DNA of 64,000 nt from Methanothermococcus sp. SCGC AD-155-E23 (GCA_019561615.1 JAHEQA010000029.1:1-64000); one strand, 5' to 3'. Positions 8,488 to 17,157 are shown, counted from the stretch's first letter. Notes: generated by a model from the sequence alone, not told the origin. Numbers and translations are program-made.

Positions 8488-9809
8488 GACAACCTTCCTA
8501 CAAATATACCATCCCTGGTACTTAGTATCTTCACCTTTACCTCCTTCCCTATCCACCTCTCAGGATCCTCTACATTTATTATCTGGATAAGTCTATCCCT
8601 TGCACATCCAATTACCTCCCCCTTAATCCTTCCATCTAGTATAACCTTGGCCTTAACCTTACTGTTCACCTTGAAGGGTATAGGGACCCTCTTTCTCCTG
8701 TGGCTTCCAAAGGCCTTGGAAAGTGGTGTTATCAGTTGGACATCTATACCCTTTTTCCTGTACTCCAACTCGTACTCCCTAAGTAACTTGTAGAACTTCT
8801 TGAAGTTCCATACCTTCATATTCTTCATCCTTCTACCAAACTGGTATACCTGGCACAGTTGAACCCCAAGTATTGGATCCTTCCTCCCTGTAATAGGGTT
8901 TATGATATTTTGAGGGTTTCTTCTCTCCAGCTCTACGGCGTAGTCTATCACCTTCTTGAACTCCTGGTCGTTTATACCTGGGAGAAGTAGAGGTGCTATT
9001 AGAAGGTGTATCTTTGTATTCTTGATGTACTCCGCTATCTCCAATATACGGTTTATATCGTAGGATCTACTCCCTGCCAAGGCCCTACTCATTCTCTCAT
9101 CTAAGGCGTTTATGGAGAGGTTTATCCTGTGAAGTCCAGCCTCCTCCAACTCATCTATTAACTTGTAGGTGAGAGATACCCCATTGGTCTGGATTGTTAC
9201 TATACCCTCCCCCTTACTGTTTATCTCGTGGAGTTGTTGTACAAGGTCAGGTAGAGGGTGATAGAGGGTAGGTTCCCCCTGCCCATCTAGGTGGGCCTCC
9301 AGATGTCTGTTACCCTTAACCTCAACTACCTTAAGGTACCACTTTAGTAGATGATCCATATCTACGTAGTAGTCGTTCTTTCTAGTCTTGGAGTATCTAC
9401 CTTCATCCACAGAGCAGAAGGGACAGTTTATGTTACAACCACAGAGCCCCCTTACCTGTATAATATTTGTACCTCTGTCTATGAGACCAAAGGCTGTATG
9501 TCCCAGTAGAGGTACTGGTTCAGAGATGTAGTAGGTAGTTCTCCCAGTTATCTTACTTCTCATACCCTGGGAGATGGAGAGAGAGATAAGGTTGAGTATC
9601 CCAGCCTTCAGGGAGTGTAATCTGTACTCAGGTATCTCCCCCTCTATTAGGAGTTTTCCATCCTCCAGGGAGTAGGGGTAGTTGAGCACCCTATCTAAGG
9701 GTATGGTGACCTCGTAATTCTTACAGATCTCAATGTTTAAGGTGTCACCTTTTAATTTAGTATGGGTTATCATTTTAAATTGGTTAAAATCTATGAGTGT
9801 GCTCTTCAT
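8481..9809 (-). CDS. Radical SAM protein with C-terminal TRAM-like domain, function unknown
   Basis: 442 residues. A non-SAM N-terminal region of about 110 residues precedes C125-X3-C129-X2-C132, with an extra Cys at 123. The SAM barrel follows (HLDGQGEPTLYH, IQTNGVSLTYKLIDEL, LSINALD), then a basic segment (FGSHRRKRVPIPF) and a small beta-rich end from about 390 (KAKVILDGRIKGEVIGCARD) resembling TRAM RNA-binding domains. The layout points to RNA or tRNA modification, but the substrate is unknown. The ATG is preceded by AAAAGGTGCATCT. It stands alone on its strand, convergent with rfcL. Confidence 0.7.
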   Translation of the reverse strand: MKSTLIDFNQFKMITHTKLKGDTLNIEICKNYEVTIPLDRVLNYPYSLEDGKLLIEGEIPEYRLHSLKAGILNLISLSISQGMRSKITGRTTYYISEPVPLLGHTAFGLIDRGTNIIQVRGLCGCNINCPFCSVDEGRYSKTRKNDYYVDMDHLLKWYLKVVEVKGNRHLEAHLDGQGEPTLYHPLPDLVQQLHEINSKGEGIVTIQTNGVSLTYKLIDELEEAGLHRINLSINALDERMSRALAGSRSYDINRILEIAEYIKNTKIHLLIAPLLLPGINDQEFKKVIDYAVELERRNPQNIINPITGRKDPILGVQLCQVYQFGRRMKNMKVWNFKKFYKLLREYELEYRKKGIDVQLITPLSKAFGSHRRKRVPIPFKVNSKVKAKVILDGRIKGEVIGCARDRLIQIINVEDPERWIGKEVKVKILSTRDGIFVGRLSH

Positions 9810-9848
9810 AGATGCACCTTTTAAATTCTTGTTAGGTGAAAATTTTGT

Positions 9849-9865
9849 AAAAAAAAAGAGAAAAA
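9849..9865 (-). terminator. Oligo-T transcription terminator
   Basis: Read on the minus strand, the stop of the RNA-binding protein gene is followed at once by T-rich sequence including a run of nine T (plus-strand A run 9849-9857). This matches the oligo-T signals at which archaeal RNA polymerase stops. Confidence 0.55.
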
Positions 9866-10327
9866 TTACTCCAACTCCTTTAGCACTATCTCCTTAACCT
9901 TCTCCTCCTTGTTCTTAGGGGAGAATATCTTAAAGTTTATCACTATCCTTACCACGTCATCCCCGTCAACGAGATCACACTCTCCAAGGTAGGCCTTCTG
10001 TTTATTGAACCTAAGGTATATCTTACTCTTCTCTATCCTTAAGTCAATATCTCCCTTTAACTTATTCACATTCTTCTCCTTGGACTTTATCAACTTCATA
10101 ATATGTTTAAATACCTTCTTGGCCACCTTACTCTTATTCACGGTAATGGTATGGACCTTTATGGGATTTCCAAAGCATCCCTCGTTTTCAACAGTCTCAA
10201 TCTCCACATCTTCATCATCGATATCCTCTGGTAAAAAGTAGACCATGGCCTCTAAAACCTTGTTATCATCCTCTGTAGCATGGGATATTGAGGAGATCTG
10301 GATATTTGATACATCCACCTTTGACAT
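9866..10327 (-). CDS. RNA-binding protein of the DUF54 / COG1325 family
   Basis: 153 residues after choosing the ATG at 10327, which follows TAGGTGAGGGGT; the upstream GTG is part of that RBS. The N-terminal strand VSNIQISSISHATED, the central VYFLPEDID and GCFGNPIKVHTITV, and the closing VRIVINFKIF match the PF01877-type family of small archaeal proteins once predicted to work with the exosome. Binding to RNA is known or predicted for the family; the exact target is not. It is divergent from ftsY over about 60 bp. Confidence 0.7.
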   Translation of the reverse strand: MSKVDVSNIQISSISHATEDDNKVLEAMVYFLPEDIDDEDVEIETVENEGCFGNPIKVHTITVNKSKVAKKVFKHIMKLIKSKEKNVNKLKGDIDLRIEKSKIYLRFNKQKAYLGECDLVDGDDVVRIVINFKIFSPKNKEEKVKEIVLKELE

Positions 10328-10339
10328 ACCCCTCACCTA

Positions 10340-10380
10340 TTTTAGTGTCAAGTTATTATAGTGGATATAAAAATAAAATG
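10340..10380. promoter_or_regulatory. Divergent promoter region DUF54 gene / ftsY
   Basis: AGTTATTATAG near 10350-10360 and GGATATAAAAATAAA near 10364-10378 are TATA-like boxes between two divergent genes. The second is so close to the ftsY TTG start that, if it is used for ftsY, the leader would be very short. Confidence 0.4.
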
Positions 10381-10388
10381 GTGATACC

Positions 10389-11429
10389 TTGTTTAAAAGT
10401 TTAAAGGAGAAGCTTAACAAGGCTGTATCTAAATTAAGTGAGATGGTGTATTCCAAGGGGGGGAAAGAGGAGAAGGCTGAGAGTACACCAGAGGATGTGA
10501 AGAAGGAGGATAAAAGTATAGGTCTCTTAGATAGATTCAAGATAACTAAGACTATAAAGAGGGCCCTTGGAAAGGAGGTTGTATTAACTGAGGAGGATGT
10601 GGAGGAGGTTTTGGAGGAGTTGGAGTTGGAACTTTTAGAGGCAGATGTGGCTTACGAGGTTACTGAGAAACTTATACAATCCCTTAGGGATCAACTTGTG
10701 GGTAGAAGGATAGGACCTAACGAGGATCCTGAGGAGGTAATTAAGGAGGCCCTTAAAAAGGCTATAAAGGAGATCCTATCCCAGAAGAAAATAGATATCT
10801 ATAAGATTATCGAGGAGAAGAGGAAAAAAGGGGAACCTACAGTTATCCTCTTTGTGGGGATAAATGGAACTGGAAAGACTACCACCATAGCTAAACTTGC
10901 ATATCTTTTAAAGAAGAAGGGGTATTCTGTAGTTCTTGCGGCAGGAGATACCTTTAGAGCCGGTGCCATAGAGCAACTTGAGGAGCATGCCAGGAGGATA
11001 GGTGTCAAGGTAATAAAGCAGCAGAGAGGGGCTGACAGTGCAGCTGTAATCTACGATGCAATAGAACATGCAAAGGCTAGAGGAATAGATGTGGTACTGG
11101 CAGATACTGCAGGGCGACAGGCTACAAATGTAAACCTCATGGAGGAGATTAGGAAGGTTGTAAGGGTAACAAAACCTGACCTGGTGATATTCGTAGGGGA
11201 TGCCCTCACAGGTAACGACGCCATAGTTCAGGCCCAGGAGTTTAACAAGGTTGTGGATTTTGACGGTGTCATATTGACAAAGGTGGATGCAGATGCCAAG
11301 GGTGGTGCTGCACTCTCTATTGCCTACGCCATTGGGAAACCTATCCTATTCCTGGGAACTGGACAGGGATATGAAGACCTGGAGGAGTTCACTCCAGAGT
11401 GGATGATAGAGAAACTCTTTAAAGACTAA
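10389..11429 (+). CDS. ftsY: Signal recognition particle receptor FtsY
   Basis: SRP GTPase that receives ribosome-SRP complexes at the membrane. A charged A domain (about 1-55) leads into the N helical bundle and the G domain: G1 [10 protein letters not shown] near 157-166, DTFRAGA, G3 DTAGRQ near 240 and G4 [10 protein letters not shown]. 346 residues is typical of archaeal FtsY. The start is a TTG at 10389, chosen because GGTGATACC sits directly before it and no ATG or GTG fits. The gene ends exactly where the convergent wecC ends, with no spacer. Confidence 0.93.
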   Translation: MFKSLKEKLNKAVSKLSEMVYSKGGKEEKAESTPEDVKKEDKSIGLLDRFKITKTIKRALGKEVVLTEEDVEEVLEELELELLEADVAYEVTEKLIQSLRDQLVGRRIGPNEDPEEVIKEALKKAIKEILSQKKIDIYKIIEEKRKKGEPTVILFVGINGTGKTTTIAKLAYLLKKKGYSVVLAAGDTFRAGAIEQLEEHARRIGVKVIKQQRGADSAAVIYDAIEHAKARGIDVVLADTAGRQATNVNLMEEIRKVVRVTKPDLVIFVGDALTGNDAIVQAQEFNKVVDFDGVILTKVDADAKGGAALSIAYAIGKPILFLGTGQGYEDLEEFTPEWMIEKLFKD

Positions 11430-12707
11430 CTACTCCCCTCTACCATCCCCCAACAACTTAACGTAGAAGCCAACTTTTTTCCAGAGTTCCCTCTTAAGTA
11501 TGTTCCTGGTATCCATTACTATCTTATTTCTCATCAACCTGTATATTTCCTTAATCTCCTCCTCTTTGAAGTTTTTAAAATCCCTATGATCTGTTATAAC
11601 CAGGATGGCATCGGCATTTTTAACAGCGTCCCTTAAACTCTCCAGTGGATAATCAAAGGTCTTTACATAGGGGTCGTATATGGAGACAGAGATACCCTTG
11701 GAGAGGAGATACTCTATTACCTTCCTTCCAGGACTCTCCCTTGTATCCTCTACATTTCCCTTGTAGGCTACTCCAAATATGGCAACCTTTGCATTCTCTA
11801 TTCCCCTCCTCTCAAGCTCCTTGCAGAGGAGGTCGCAGACGTAGTAGGGCATACTGTCATTTAACTCCCTTGCACACCTTATAAGTTTTGCATTCTTAGA
11901 GACCTCCACTATAAACCAGGGGTCTACACTTATACAGTGCCCTCCCACTCCAGGACCAGGGTTGAGTATATTTACCCTGGGATGCTTATTGGCAAGAGCT
12001 ATGGCCTCCCATACATTTATATTAATCTCCTCGGAGATCTTTGCAAACTCATTGGCAAGGGCTATATTTACATCCCTGTAGATGTTCTCCATAAGTTTTA
12101 CCATCTCTGCGGTGGTGGAGTCAGTTATGTATATGTTTCCATCTACAAAGGAGGAGTATATCTCCTTCGCCAACTCTGCAGATTCCCTATTTACACCTCC
12201 AATAATCCTGTCGTTCTCCACAAGTTCCTTTAGTATCTTACCAGGTAGCACCCTCTCGGGACAGTAGGCCATGTATATCTCTCTACCGTTGTTTAGGTAC
12301 TGGTATATTCTCTCGGTGGTTTTGGGAGGTACTGTACTCTCTATGATTATTAGATTTCCATCACGTAGATAGGGCTTTATACTCTCTATGGCGTTGTAGA
12401 CATAGGATAGGTCACATTTTGGGGAGTTGTTCACCCACTTTACAGGGGTAGGTACACATACAATATAGACATCTGCATCTTCGGGGGTAGTCTTCACCCT
12501 TAGATTACCAGAGTTTATAGCACCTCTTACAAGGGTCTTTAAACCAGGCTCCACTATATTTAAACTTCCCTCCTCTATACTTTTCACCCTCTCCCTGTCG
12601 ATGTCCACACCAACTACCTTGTATCCATGGTTTGCAAGCATGGAGGCGGTAGGTAGTCCAATATACCCCAATCCAATTACACATATCTTTCTTATTCTTT
12701 CTTCCAT
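11430..12707 (-). CDS. wecC: UDP-N-acetyl-D-mannosamine dehydrogenase
   Basis: NAD-dependent four-electron oxidation of UDP-ManNAc to UDP-ManNAcA, a donor for methanogen N-glycans. The Rossmann motif GLGYIGLP is at 12-19, the middle domain has the family segment [21 protein letters not shown], and the catalytic Cys is near 257 in [15 protein letters not shown]. 425 residues. Members differ in substrate (UDP-Glc, UDP-GlcNAc, UDP-ManNAc); WecC is the closest call by overall pattern. It lies next to an antiporter and a glycosyltransferase gene on the same strand but 40 kb from the main glycan island. Confidence 0.85.
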   Translation of the reverse strand: MEERIRKICVIGLGYIGLPTASMLANHGYKVVGVDIDRERVKSIEEGSLNIVEPGLKTLVRGAINSGNLRVKTTPEDADVYIVCVPTPVKWVNNSPKCDLSYVYNAIESIKPYLRDGNLIIIESTVPPKTTERIYQYLNNGREIYMAYCPERVLPGKILKELVENDRIIGGVNRESAELAKEIYSSFVDGNIYITDSTTAEMVKLMENIYRDVNIALANEFAKISEEININVWEAIALANKHPRVNILNPGPGVGGHCISVDPWFIVEVSKNAKLIRCARELNDSMPYYVCDLLCKELERRGIENAKVAIFGVAYKGNVEDTRESPGRKVIEYLLSKGISVSIYDPYVKTFDYPLESLRDAVKNADAILVITDHRDFKNFKEEEIKEIYRLMRNKIVMDTRNILKRELWKKVGFYVKLLGDGRGE

Positions 12708-12734
12708 TAGACCACCAGTTACTATCCTAACTTT

Positions 12735-14012
12735 TTATCTTAGATTGGAGTGGGAACACTCCTTAAAAAGTTTCCTGTAGAGGGGCTCTGCCCAGGAGGC
12801 CTCCAGGATTACACTGAGGAGTATGGTTATAAAGGTGGCTACAAGTATGGACCCTGCAATCTCATGAGGTGGGAGGTACTTGGTGATACTTGGAGGTATG
12901 AGATGGGAGTTGGTCTTTATTACACCGTATACCGTGGCAGATAGTGCTGCAGGTACTACACCCCTTGGACCCTCTAAGGCAAAGTATATCCTCTCCTTAA
13001 GGGGGATTGCAGGGGGTATGGAGGTGGCAATAAATACACCTAAGGGTCTTGCTATAAATATAGACCCTAGTGCACAGAGCAATCCAAAGATCCAGTACCT
13101 CTCAAGGATAACTAAACTGATACTAGCCCCTAGGAATATAAAGATCAGTATTCTAAATATTGTAGATAACTCCTCACAGAACTTTACCATACTTCTAATA
13201 TAGCTGGTCTTTTGATGGTACTTGGTAAGGGTGTTTCCCAGGTAGAGTCCCATAATAGCTACAGCCATAAAGCCACTTATCTCATAACCTGTTAAGGATG
13301 GGAATATCTCATCTCCAAAGTACCAGAGGAAAAGGGCCAACCCAATAAAGAGGGGTATAAGGTACTCCTTGAAGTCATACTTTAAAAACAACATCTCAAA
13401 GAGTTTTCCTCCCAGTATTCCTAAGATTATACCTCCTAAGGTAAGGGAGAGGAAGTTGAGGAGGGGGTTTAGGGACTTGGCCAATCCTAAATTGGCAAGG
13501 ACTATGTTGGTAAGTACTATACCTAGGGGGTCGTTGAATACACTCTCAGCCTCTAAGGTTATTGCCAGTTTTGGATCTATATCTGACTTTGAGAAGATGG
13601 GGATAAGGGTGGCAGGATCTGTTGCACAGGTTATTGACCCATAGAGATATCCCACTGGACTTAAAAGGGGTACTTTGAAGACAACGTTGTAAATAACACC
13701 TGAGACTAACATGGTAATAAGGAGTCCTATGGTGTCCAATTTTAACACTGTCTTTAAAACTTTTCTTAACACTATCCATCTCATCTCAAATGCTCCTCCA
13801 AGGAGGATCACTATAAGTCCTAAGTTGGCAATGTATTCAAAGATACTTTGGGCATGATCTGGAGGCACAATATTTAGAAAAGGTCCTACAATTAGTCCGA
13901 AGATAAGAAATAAGGGTATATCAGGTATCCCTAACTTCTCCCCCAACTTTGCAATAAATGTCCCTGAGATCAGTAGTAGGGCGAGGTATCCTATGGCAGC
14001 AGCTAACTCCAT
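12735..14012 (-). CDS. Na+/H+ antiporter of the CPA1 (NhaP-like) family
   Basis: 425 residues with about twelve to thirteen hydrophobic segments. CATDPATLIPIF holds the conserved D-P pair of CPA antiporters, and ESVFNDPLGIVL is the CPA1 ND motif at the ion-binding site. ALEGPRGVVPAAL, with its conserved Arg, lies in the C-terminal half. It would exchange Na+ for H+ across the membrane, fitting the sodium bioenergetics of methanogens. The ATG follows CGGTGATTCT. It sits 27 bp upstream of wecC on the same strand, but no functional link is evident. Confidence 0.88.
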   Translation of the reverse strand: MELAAAIGYLALLLISGTFIAKLGEKLGIPDIPLFLIFGLIVGPFLNIVPPDHAQSIFEYIANLGLIVILLGGAFEMRWIVLRKVLKTVLKLDTIGLLITMLVSGVIYNVVFKVPLLSPVGYLYGSITCATDPATLIPIFSKSDIDPKLAITLEAESVFNDPLGIVLTNIVLANLGLAKSLNPLLNFLSLTLGGIILGILGGKLFEMLFLKYDFKEYLIPLFIGLALFLWYFGDEIFPSLTGYEISGFMAVAIMGLYLGNTLTKYHQKTSYIRSMVKFCEELSTIFRILIFIFLGASISLVILERYWIFGLLCALGSIFIARPLGVFIATSIPPAIPLKERIYFALEGPRGVVPAALSATVYGVIKTNSHLIPPSITKYLPPHEIAGSILVATFITILLSVILEASWAEPLYRKLFKECSHSNLR

Positions 14013-14045
14013 AGAATCACCGTTATAGGGTGTAAATGGTTACTG

Positions 14046-15122
14046 TTATATTAATCTATCTTCCTTTAACTCCTTGTAAATGGTATCCAACCTTTTGGCA
14101 ACACCTTCCCAGGAGAATCTCCTTGAAAACTCCCTTCCATTTCTTCCCATTTTCTTTCTTAACTCCCTGTCATTAACAAGTATTTCTATTTTCTCCCTTA
14201 ACATCTCTACGTTGTTGGCCTCAAATAGAAAGCCGTTGTAGTTGTCACGGATCAACTCTGGGATACCTCCTACATTGGAACCTATAACACACTTTCCCGA
14301 GGCCATAGCCTCCAGTAACGTCATACCCAGTCCCTCAGAGGTTGAGGGAAGTACTAGGAAACTACACCTCCTAATATATTTGGCAACCTCCATCTGATCC
14401 TTTCTCCCTAGAAGTTGGATATTTTTAATCCCCTTTTTCTCAATATACTCTTTAACTTTACTGAAGAGGGGACCATCTCCTATAAACTTAAAGTCAAAGT
14501 CTATATTCTTAACAGCCTCTATTAAGGTATAGAGCCCCTTCTGAGGTACAAAGGAACCTACAAAGAGGCCGTAATCCTCATCTATCCCCTCGTCATAGAA
14601 TATTTTAAAATCTACCCCGTTGTATATCACCTCACTTTTATCCTGGTACTCCTTGGGAAGTTGTTCCTTTAGATATTTACTTACACAGATTATCCTGTCA
14701 CAGTATTTAAGGGCGTAATTAAAGAGTATCCTACCTAGGGGATGTTTAGATAGTAGTAGTACATCACTACCGTGAAGGGTTAATACATGGGGTATCCTGT
14801 ACTTCCTACTGAGAAGTGCACCTAAGAAACCCTGTGGAAATGCGTAATGGCTGTGAATGATCTCGATGTTGTATTTCTCTATCAGTTTTTTTCCTAGTAG
14901 GTATCCCATACAGGTGTAAGTTGGTCCCCTTATCCCTTTGATGTATCCTACCCTGTATACCCAGGTGTTAGGGGGTATTTTTTTCAATTCACCTTGGAAG
15001 TGGTAGTTGAGAATGTGGAAGTTATAAGGAGAGAGATGAATAAGATGCCTTATTATGTTGTCAACATGATAGGTTATTCCACCGGTGTAGGGATGGAATA
15101 TAGCTGGCATGAGGATATTCAT
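14046..15122 (-). CDS. Glycosyltransferase family 4 (GT-B)
   Basis: 358 residues. The N-terminal acceptor domain begins MNILMPAIFHPYTGGITYHVDN, in which the glycine-rich TGG loop is typical of GT4. HVLTLHGSDVLLLSKHP and YNGVDFKIFY mark the domain junction. The donor-site motif is PSTSEGLGMTLLEAMASGK followed by GSNVGGIPE, with the E-x7-E pair of GT4. Donor and acceptor are unknown. It is the first gene after the repeat region, which forms its 5' flank, and could be co-transcribed with the antiporter 33 bp downstream. Confidence 0.88.
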   Translation of the reverse strand: MNILMPAIFHPYTGGITYHVDNIIRHLIHLSPYNFHILNYHFQGELKKIPPNTWVYRVGYIKGIRGPTYTCMGYLLGKKLIEKYNIEIIHSHYAFPQGFLGALLSRKYRIPHVLTLHGSDVLLLSKHPLGRILFNYALKYCDRIICVSKYLKEQLPKEYQDKSEVIYNGVDFKIFYDEGIDEDYGLFVGSFVPQKGLYTLIEAVKNIDFDFKFIGDGPLFSKVKEYIEKKGIKNIQLLGRKDQMEVAKYIRRCSFLVLPSTSEGLGMTLLEAMASGKCVIGSNVGGIPELIRDNYNGFLFEANNVEMLREKIEILVNDRELRKKMGRNGREFSRRFSWEGVAKRLDTIYKELKEDRLI

Positions 15123-15247
15123 GATATCCCAGTTCTTATCCTTGGTGATTAGTGTATTTAGTAATGTTTTTTGAAGTTTTTGTATTTTTGAGGGGTTTTG
15201 AATGCTTGATAGGACCCCTACCGCCCCTTGAGGCTACCAGGGCCCAA

Positions 15248-15666
15248 GGTTTCACTATAAGAAATGAGGTTTATATTATAAGAAAAAATTGTGGGGTCTT
15301 GGAGGGGGGTGCGAAATGCGGAAGTTGTCAAGGAAGAGTCCCGGGAAAATCTCGAGGTTGACCTTCAGAAGTGGACGAAATCCGCACCTTAAGAGGGATT
15401 TTGTGACGCATTTCGCACCGGGGTTCAGGTATTCACTATAAGAAAATGGGAGAGGGGGTGCGAAATGCGTCAAGGGGTATATATACCCTGGGACGCAGGT
15501 ATATATATGGAATTGGGATTTTGGGAAGGTGGGTGAGAAAAAGTCCGGGGAAAATCTTTGAGGGGGTGCGGATTTCGCACCTGGGGTTCAACTTTTCATT
15601 ATAAGAAAATGGGATGGGAGGTGTAGTGCCACTTCCATCACTACTAAGGTTAACGGTGCAAGAGGA
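15248..15666 (+). repeat. Tandem unit 1 (about 419 bp)
   Basis: Starts with GGTTTCACTATAAGAAATG, repeated exactly 419 bp later at 15667. It contains a perfect 15-bp inverted repeat, GACGCATTTCGCACC (15405-15419) and GGTGCGAAATGCGTC (15457-15471), enclosing 37 bp. The enclosed core GTATTCACTATAAGAAAA at 15429-15446 reads forward. A third module at about 15582-15618 has the same 37-bp layout but a decayed right-hand site. Confidence 0.8.
15457..15580 (+). repeat. 124-bp direct repeat, copy 1
   Basis: Compared base by base with 15876-15999: same length and 6 mismatches, about 95% identity. Contains the perfect palindrome GGGTATATATACCC, then GGGACGCAGGTATATATATGG, a GT-rich stretch and the palindromic end GGTGCGGATTTCGCAC. 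Confidence 0.9.
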
Positions 15667-16028
15667 GGTTTCACTATAAGAAATGGGATTTATATTATAA
15701 GGAAAAAAGAGAGGTGGTGCGAAATGCGGAAGTTGCTGGAACACGAGTCCCGGGGAGATTTTCGAAAAGGTGCGGAATGCGCACCCCTAACCCTCATAAT
15801 CCTGGGGCAAAACCTTGCACAAGTGCGGATTTCGCACCCTCCATCCTCTTTTCTTATAGTGAATACTCTCCACCTGGTGCGAAATGCGTCCTGGGGTATA
15901 TATACCCTGGGACGCAGGTATATATATGGAATTGGGATTTTGGGAAGGTGGGTAGGAAAAAACCCGGGGAAAATCTTTGAGGGGGTGCGGATTTCGCACA
16001 GCCCTCAAGATTTTACATTATAAGAAAA
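15667..16028 (+). repeat. Tandem unit 2 (truncated at the bioF 3' end)
   Basis: Repeats unit 1 with substitutions. Its 37-bp segment (15839-15875) also lies between inverted GGTGCGAAAT sites (15823-15838 and 15876-15890), but the 18-bp core (15849-15866) reads in reverse relative to unit 1. The unit ends at or just inside the stop of bioF, so the roughly 60 bp at the end of unit 1 has no counterpart. Confidence 0.8.
15876..15999 (+). repeat. 124-bp direct repeat, copy 2
   Basis: Second copy, 419 bp downstream of the first. Differences cluster at AA/CT just after the GGTGCGAAATGCGTC site and in the AG-rich stretch before CCGGGGAAAATC. High identity implies recent duplication or gene conversion. 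Confidence 0.9.
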
Positions 16029-17141
16029 CTATCGTGTATATTCCTTTAACAACCTACCTAACCTCTCAAAGTCCTCCTCCCTATGACCCACGTTTATACT
16101 TACCCTTATCCTCTCAAGACCTCTAGGTACAGAGGGGTATCTTATCCCTGGGGCAAATATCCCCCTTTGAAGTAAATACTCTGAGATCTCCATAGTCCTC
16201 TCACCCAGTATAATGGGATATATAGGGGTTAAATTATCCACCTGGATAAGTTCATATCTCTTAAACACTCTATTTGCACACCTTATATTCTCCTGCAGCT
16301 TTCTAGTTAGATTCCCCTCCTCTATCAACTCCAAACTCTTAAGGACCCCAGAGACCACTGAAGGAGGTAGGGCAGTTGAGTATATGAAACTCCTGGAGGT
16401 GTTTATCAGGTACTCCACCACCTCCTCAATTCCACATACAAAACCCCCTAAACCTCCAAAGGCCTTGGATAGGGTACCTATCTGGATGATGTTATCTGAG
16501 GGTTTTAAGTTGAAGTGTTTCAAGGTACCCTTACCTCCCCCCAGTACTCCAGTGCCATGGGCGTCATCCACTATAACCACACCGTTGTACTCATCTGCAA
16601 CCTTCTTAATATCCTTCAAAGGTGCAATATCTCCATCCATGGAGAAGACCCCATCTGTAACAATAAAGATATTGTTATATCTCTTTCCCTTCTCCTCGAG
16701 AATACCCACTAAACTCTCCACACTACAGTGTTCGTATATCTCCACATCTGCCCTACTTAACCTACACCCGTCTATTATAGAGGCATGGTTTAACCTGTCA
16801 CTTAGGATGAGATCTCCCCTTTTACAGAGGGCACTTATAACCCCAAGGTTTGTGGAATATCCAGTGGGATATACTAGAGCCCTCTCAGTTTCTTTGAACT
16901 CTGCCAACCTCTCCTCTAAAATCTCATGGTTTATATTTCCAGAGGTTAACCTAGATCCTGTGGAACCTAGTCCGTACTTCAGTCCCTCCCTAGCAGCCTC
17001 TATTACCTCTGGATGTTTTGAGAGACAAAGGTAGTCATTTGAGGAGAAATCCAATACACCCTCTTCCTTCCTCCTTAAGTACCTGTACAGGTTATTCCTT
17101 TTGAGAAGTTCCAACTCCTCCCTTAATTTTAGCCTAAACAT
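16029..17141 (-). CDS. bioF: 8-amino-7-oxononanoate synthase
   Basis: PLP enzyme joining pimeloyl-thioester and alanine in biotin synthesis. TGSRLTSGN, YPTGYSTNLGV, DDAHGTGVLGGGKG and the PLP Lys in GTLSKAFGGLGG (near 225) are all present. 370 residues. Other alpha-oxoamine synthases such as 2-amino-3-ketobutyrate CoA ligase are alternatives, but the fit to BioF is better. No other bio gene is in the window. Its 3' end abuts the repeat region, and it is divergent from taw1. Confidence 0.85.
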   Translation of the reverse strand: MFRLKLREELELLKRNNLYRYLRRKEEGVLDFSSNDYLCLSKHPEVIEAAREGLKYGLGSTGSRLTSGNINHEILEERLAEFKETERALVYPTGYSTNLGVISALCKRGDLILSDRLNHASIIDGCRLSRADVEIYEHCSVESLVGILEEKGKRYNNIFIVTDGVFSMDGDIAPLKDIKKVADEYNGVVIVDDAHGTGVLGGGKGTLKHFNLKPSDNIIQIGTLSKAFGGLGGFVCGIEEVVEYLINTSRSFIYSTALPPSVVSGVLKSLELIEEGNLTRKLQENIRCANRVFKRYELIQVDNLTPIYPIILGERTMEISEYLLQRGIFAPGIRYPSVPRGLERIRVSINVGHREEDFERLGRLLKEYTR

Positions 17142-17157
17142 GTTTTCTACCCAATTA

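Larger units (their letters stand above)
15123..16028. repeat. Non-coding modular repeat region between bioF and the GT4 gene
   Basis: About 900 bp without a credible gene. It has two imperfect tandem units with a period of 419 bp and two motif families. Motif 1, GGTGCGRAAT, occurs at 15309-15320 (+), 15376-15388 (-), 15405-15419 (-), 15457-15471 (+), 15565-15581 (palindromic), 15716-15728 (+), 15769-15785 (palindromic), 15823-15838 (palindromic), 15876-15890 (+) and 15984-15999 (palindromic). Motif 2, (C)A(C/T)TATAAGAAA or a close variant, is centred near 15258, 15279, 15437, 15599, 15676, 15698, 15856 (inverted) and 16018. The overlapping short frames are not gene-like. From 15123 to about 15247 I see only AT-rich sequence with possible TATA boxes for the GT4 gene. 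Confidence 0.85.

Noticed and set aside
15714-16023. Short open frames in the repeat region
   Set aside because: They overlap one another on both strands, follow the repeat units, contain odd composition (many Pro, Cys, His) and have no ribosome binding sites.
15248-16028. CRISPR array
   Set aside because: The repeated motifs are 10-18 bp, occur in both orientations and have unequal spacers that are themselves repeated. No cas gene is in the window.
15248-16028. Insertion sequence or transposon
   Set aside because: No transposase frame, no single terminal inverted repeat pair enclosing the whole, and no target-site duplication that I can see.
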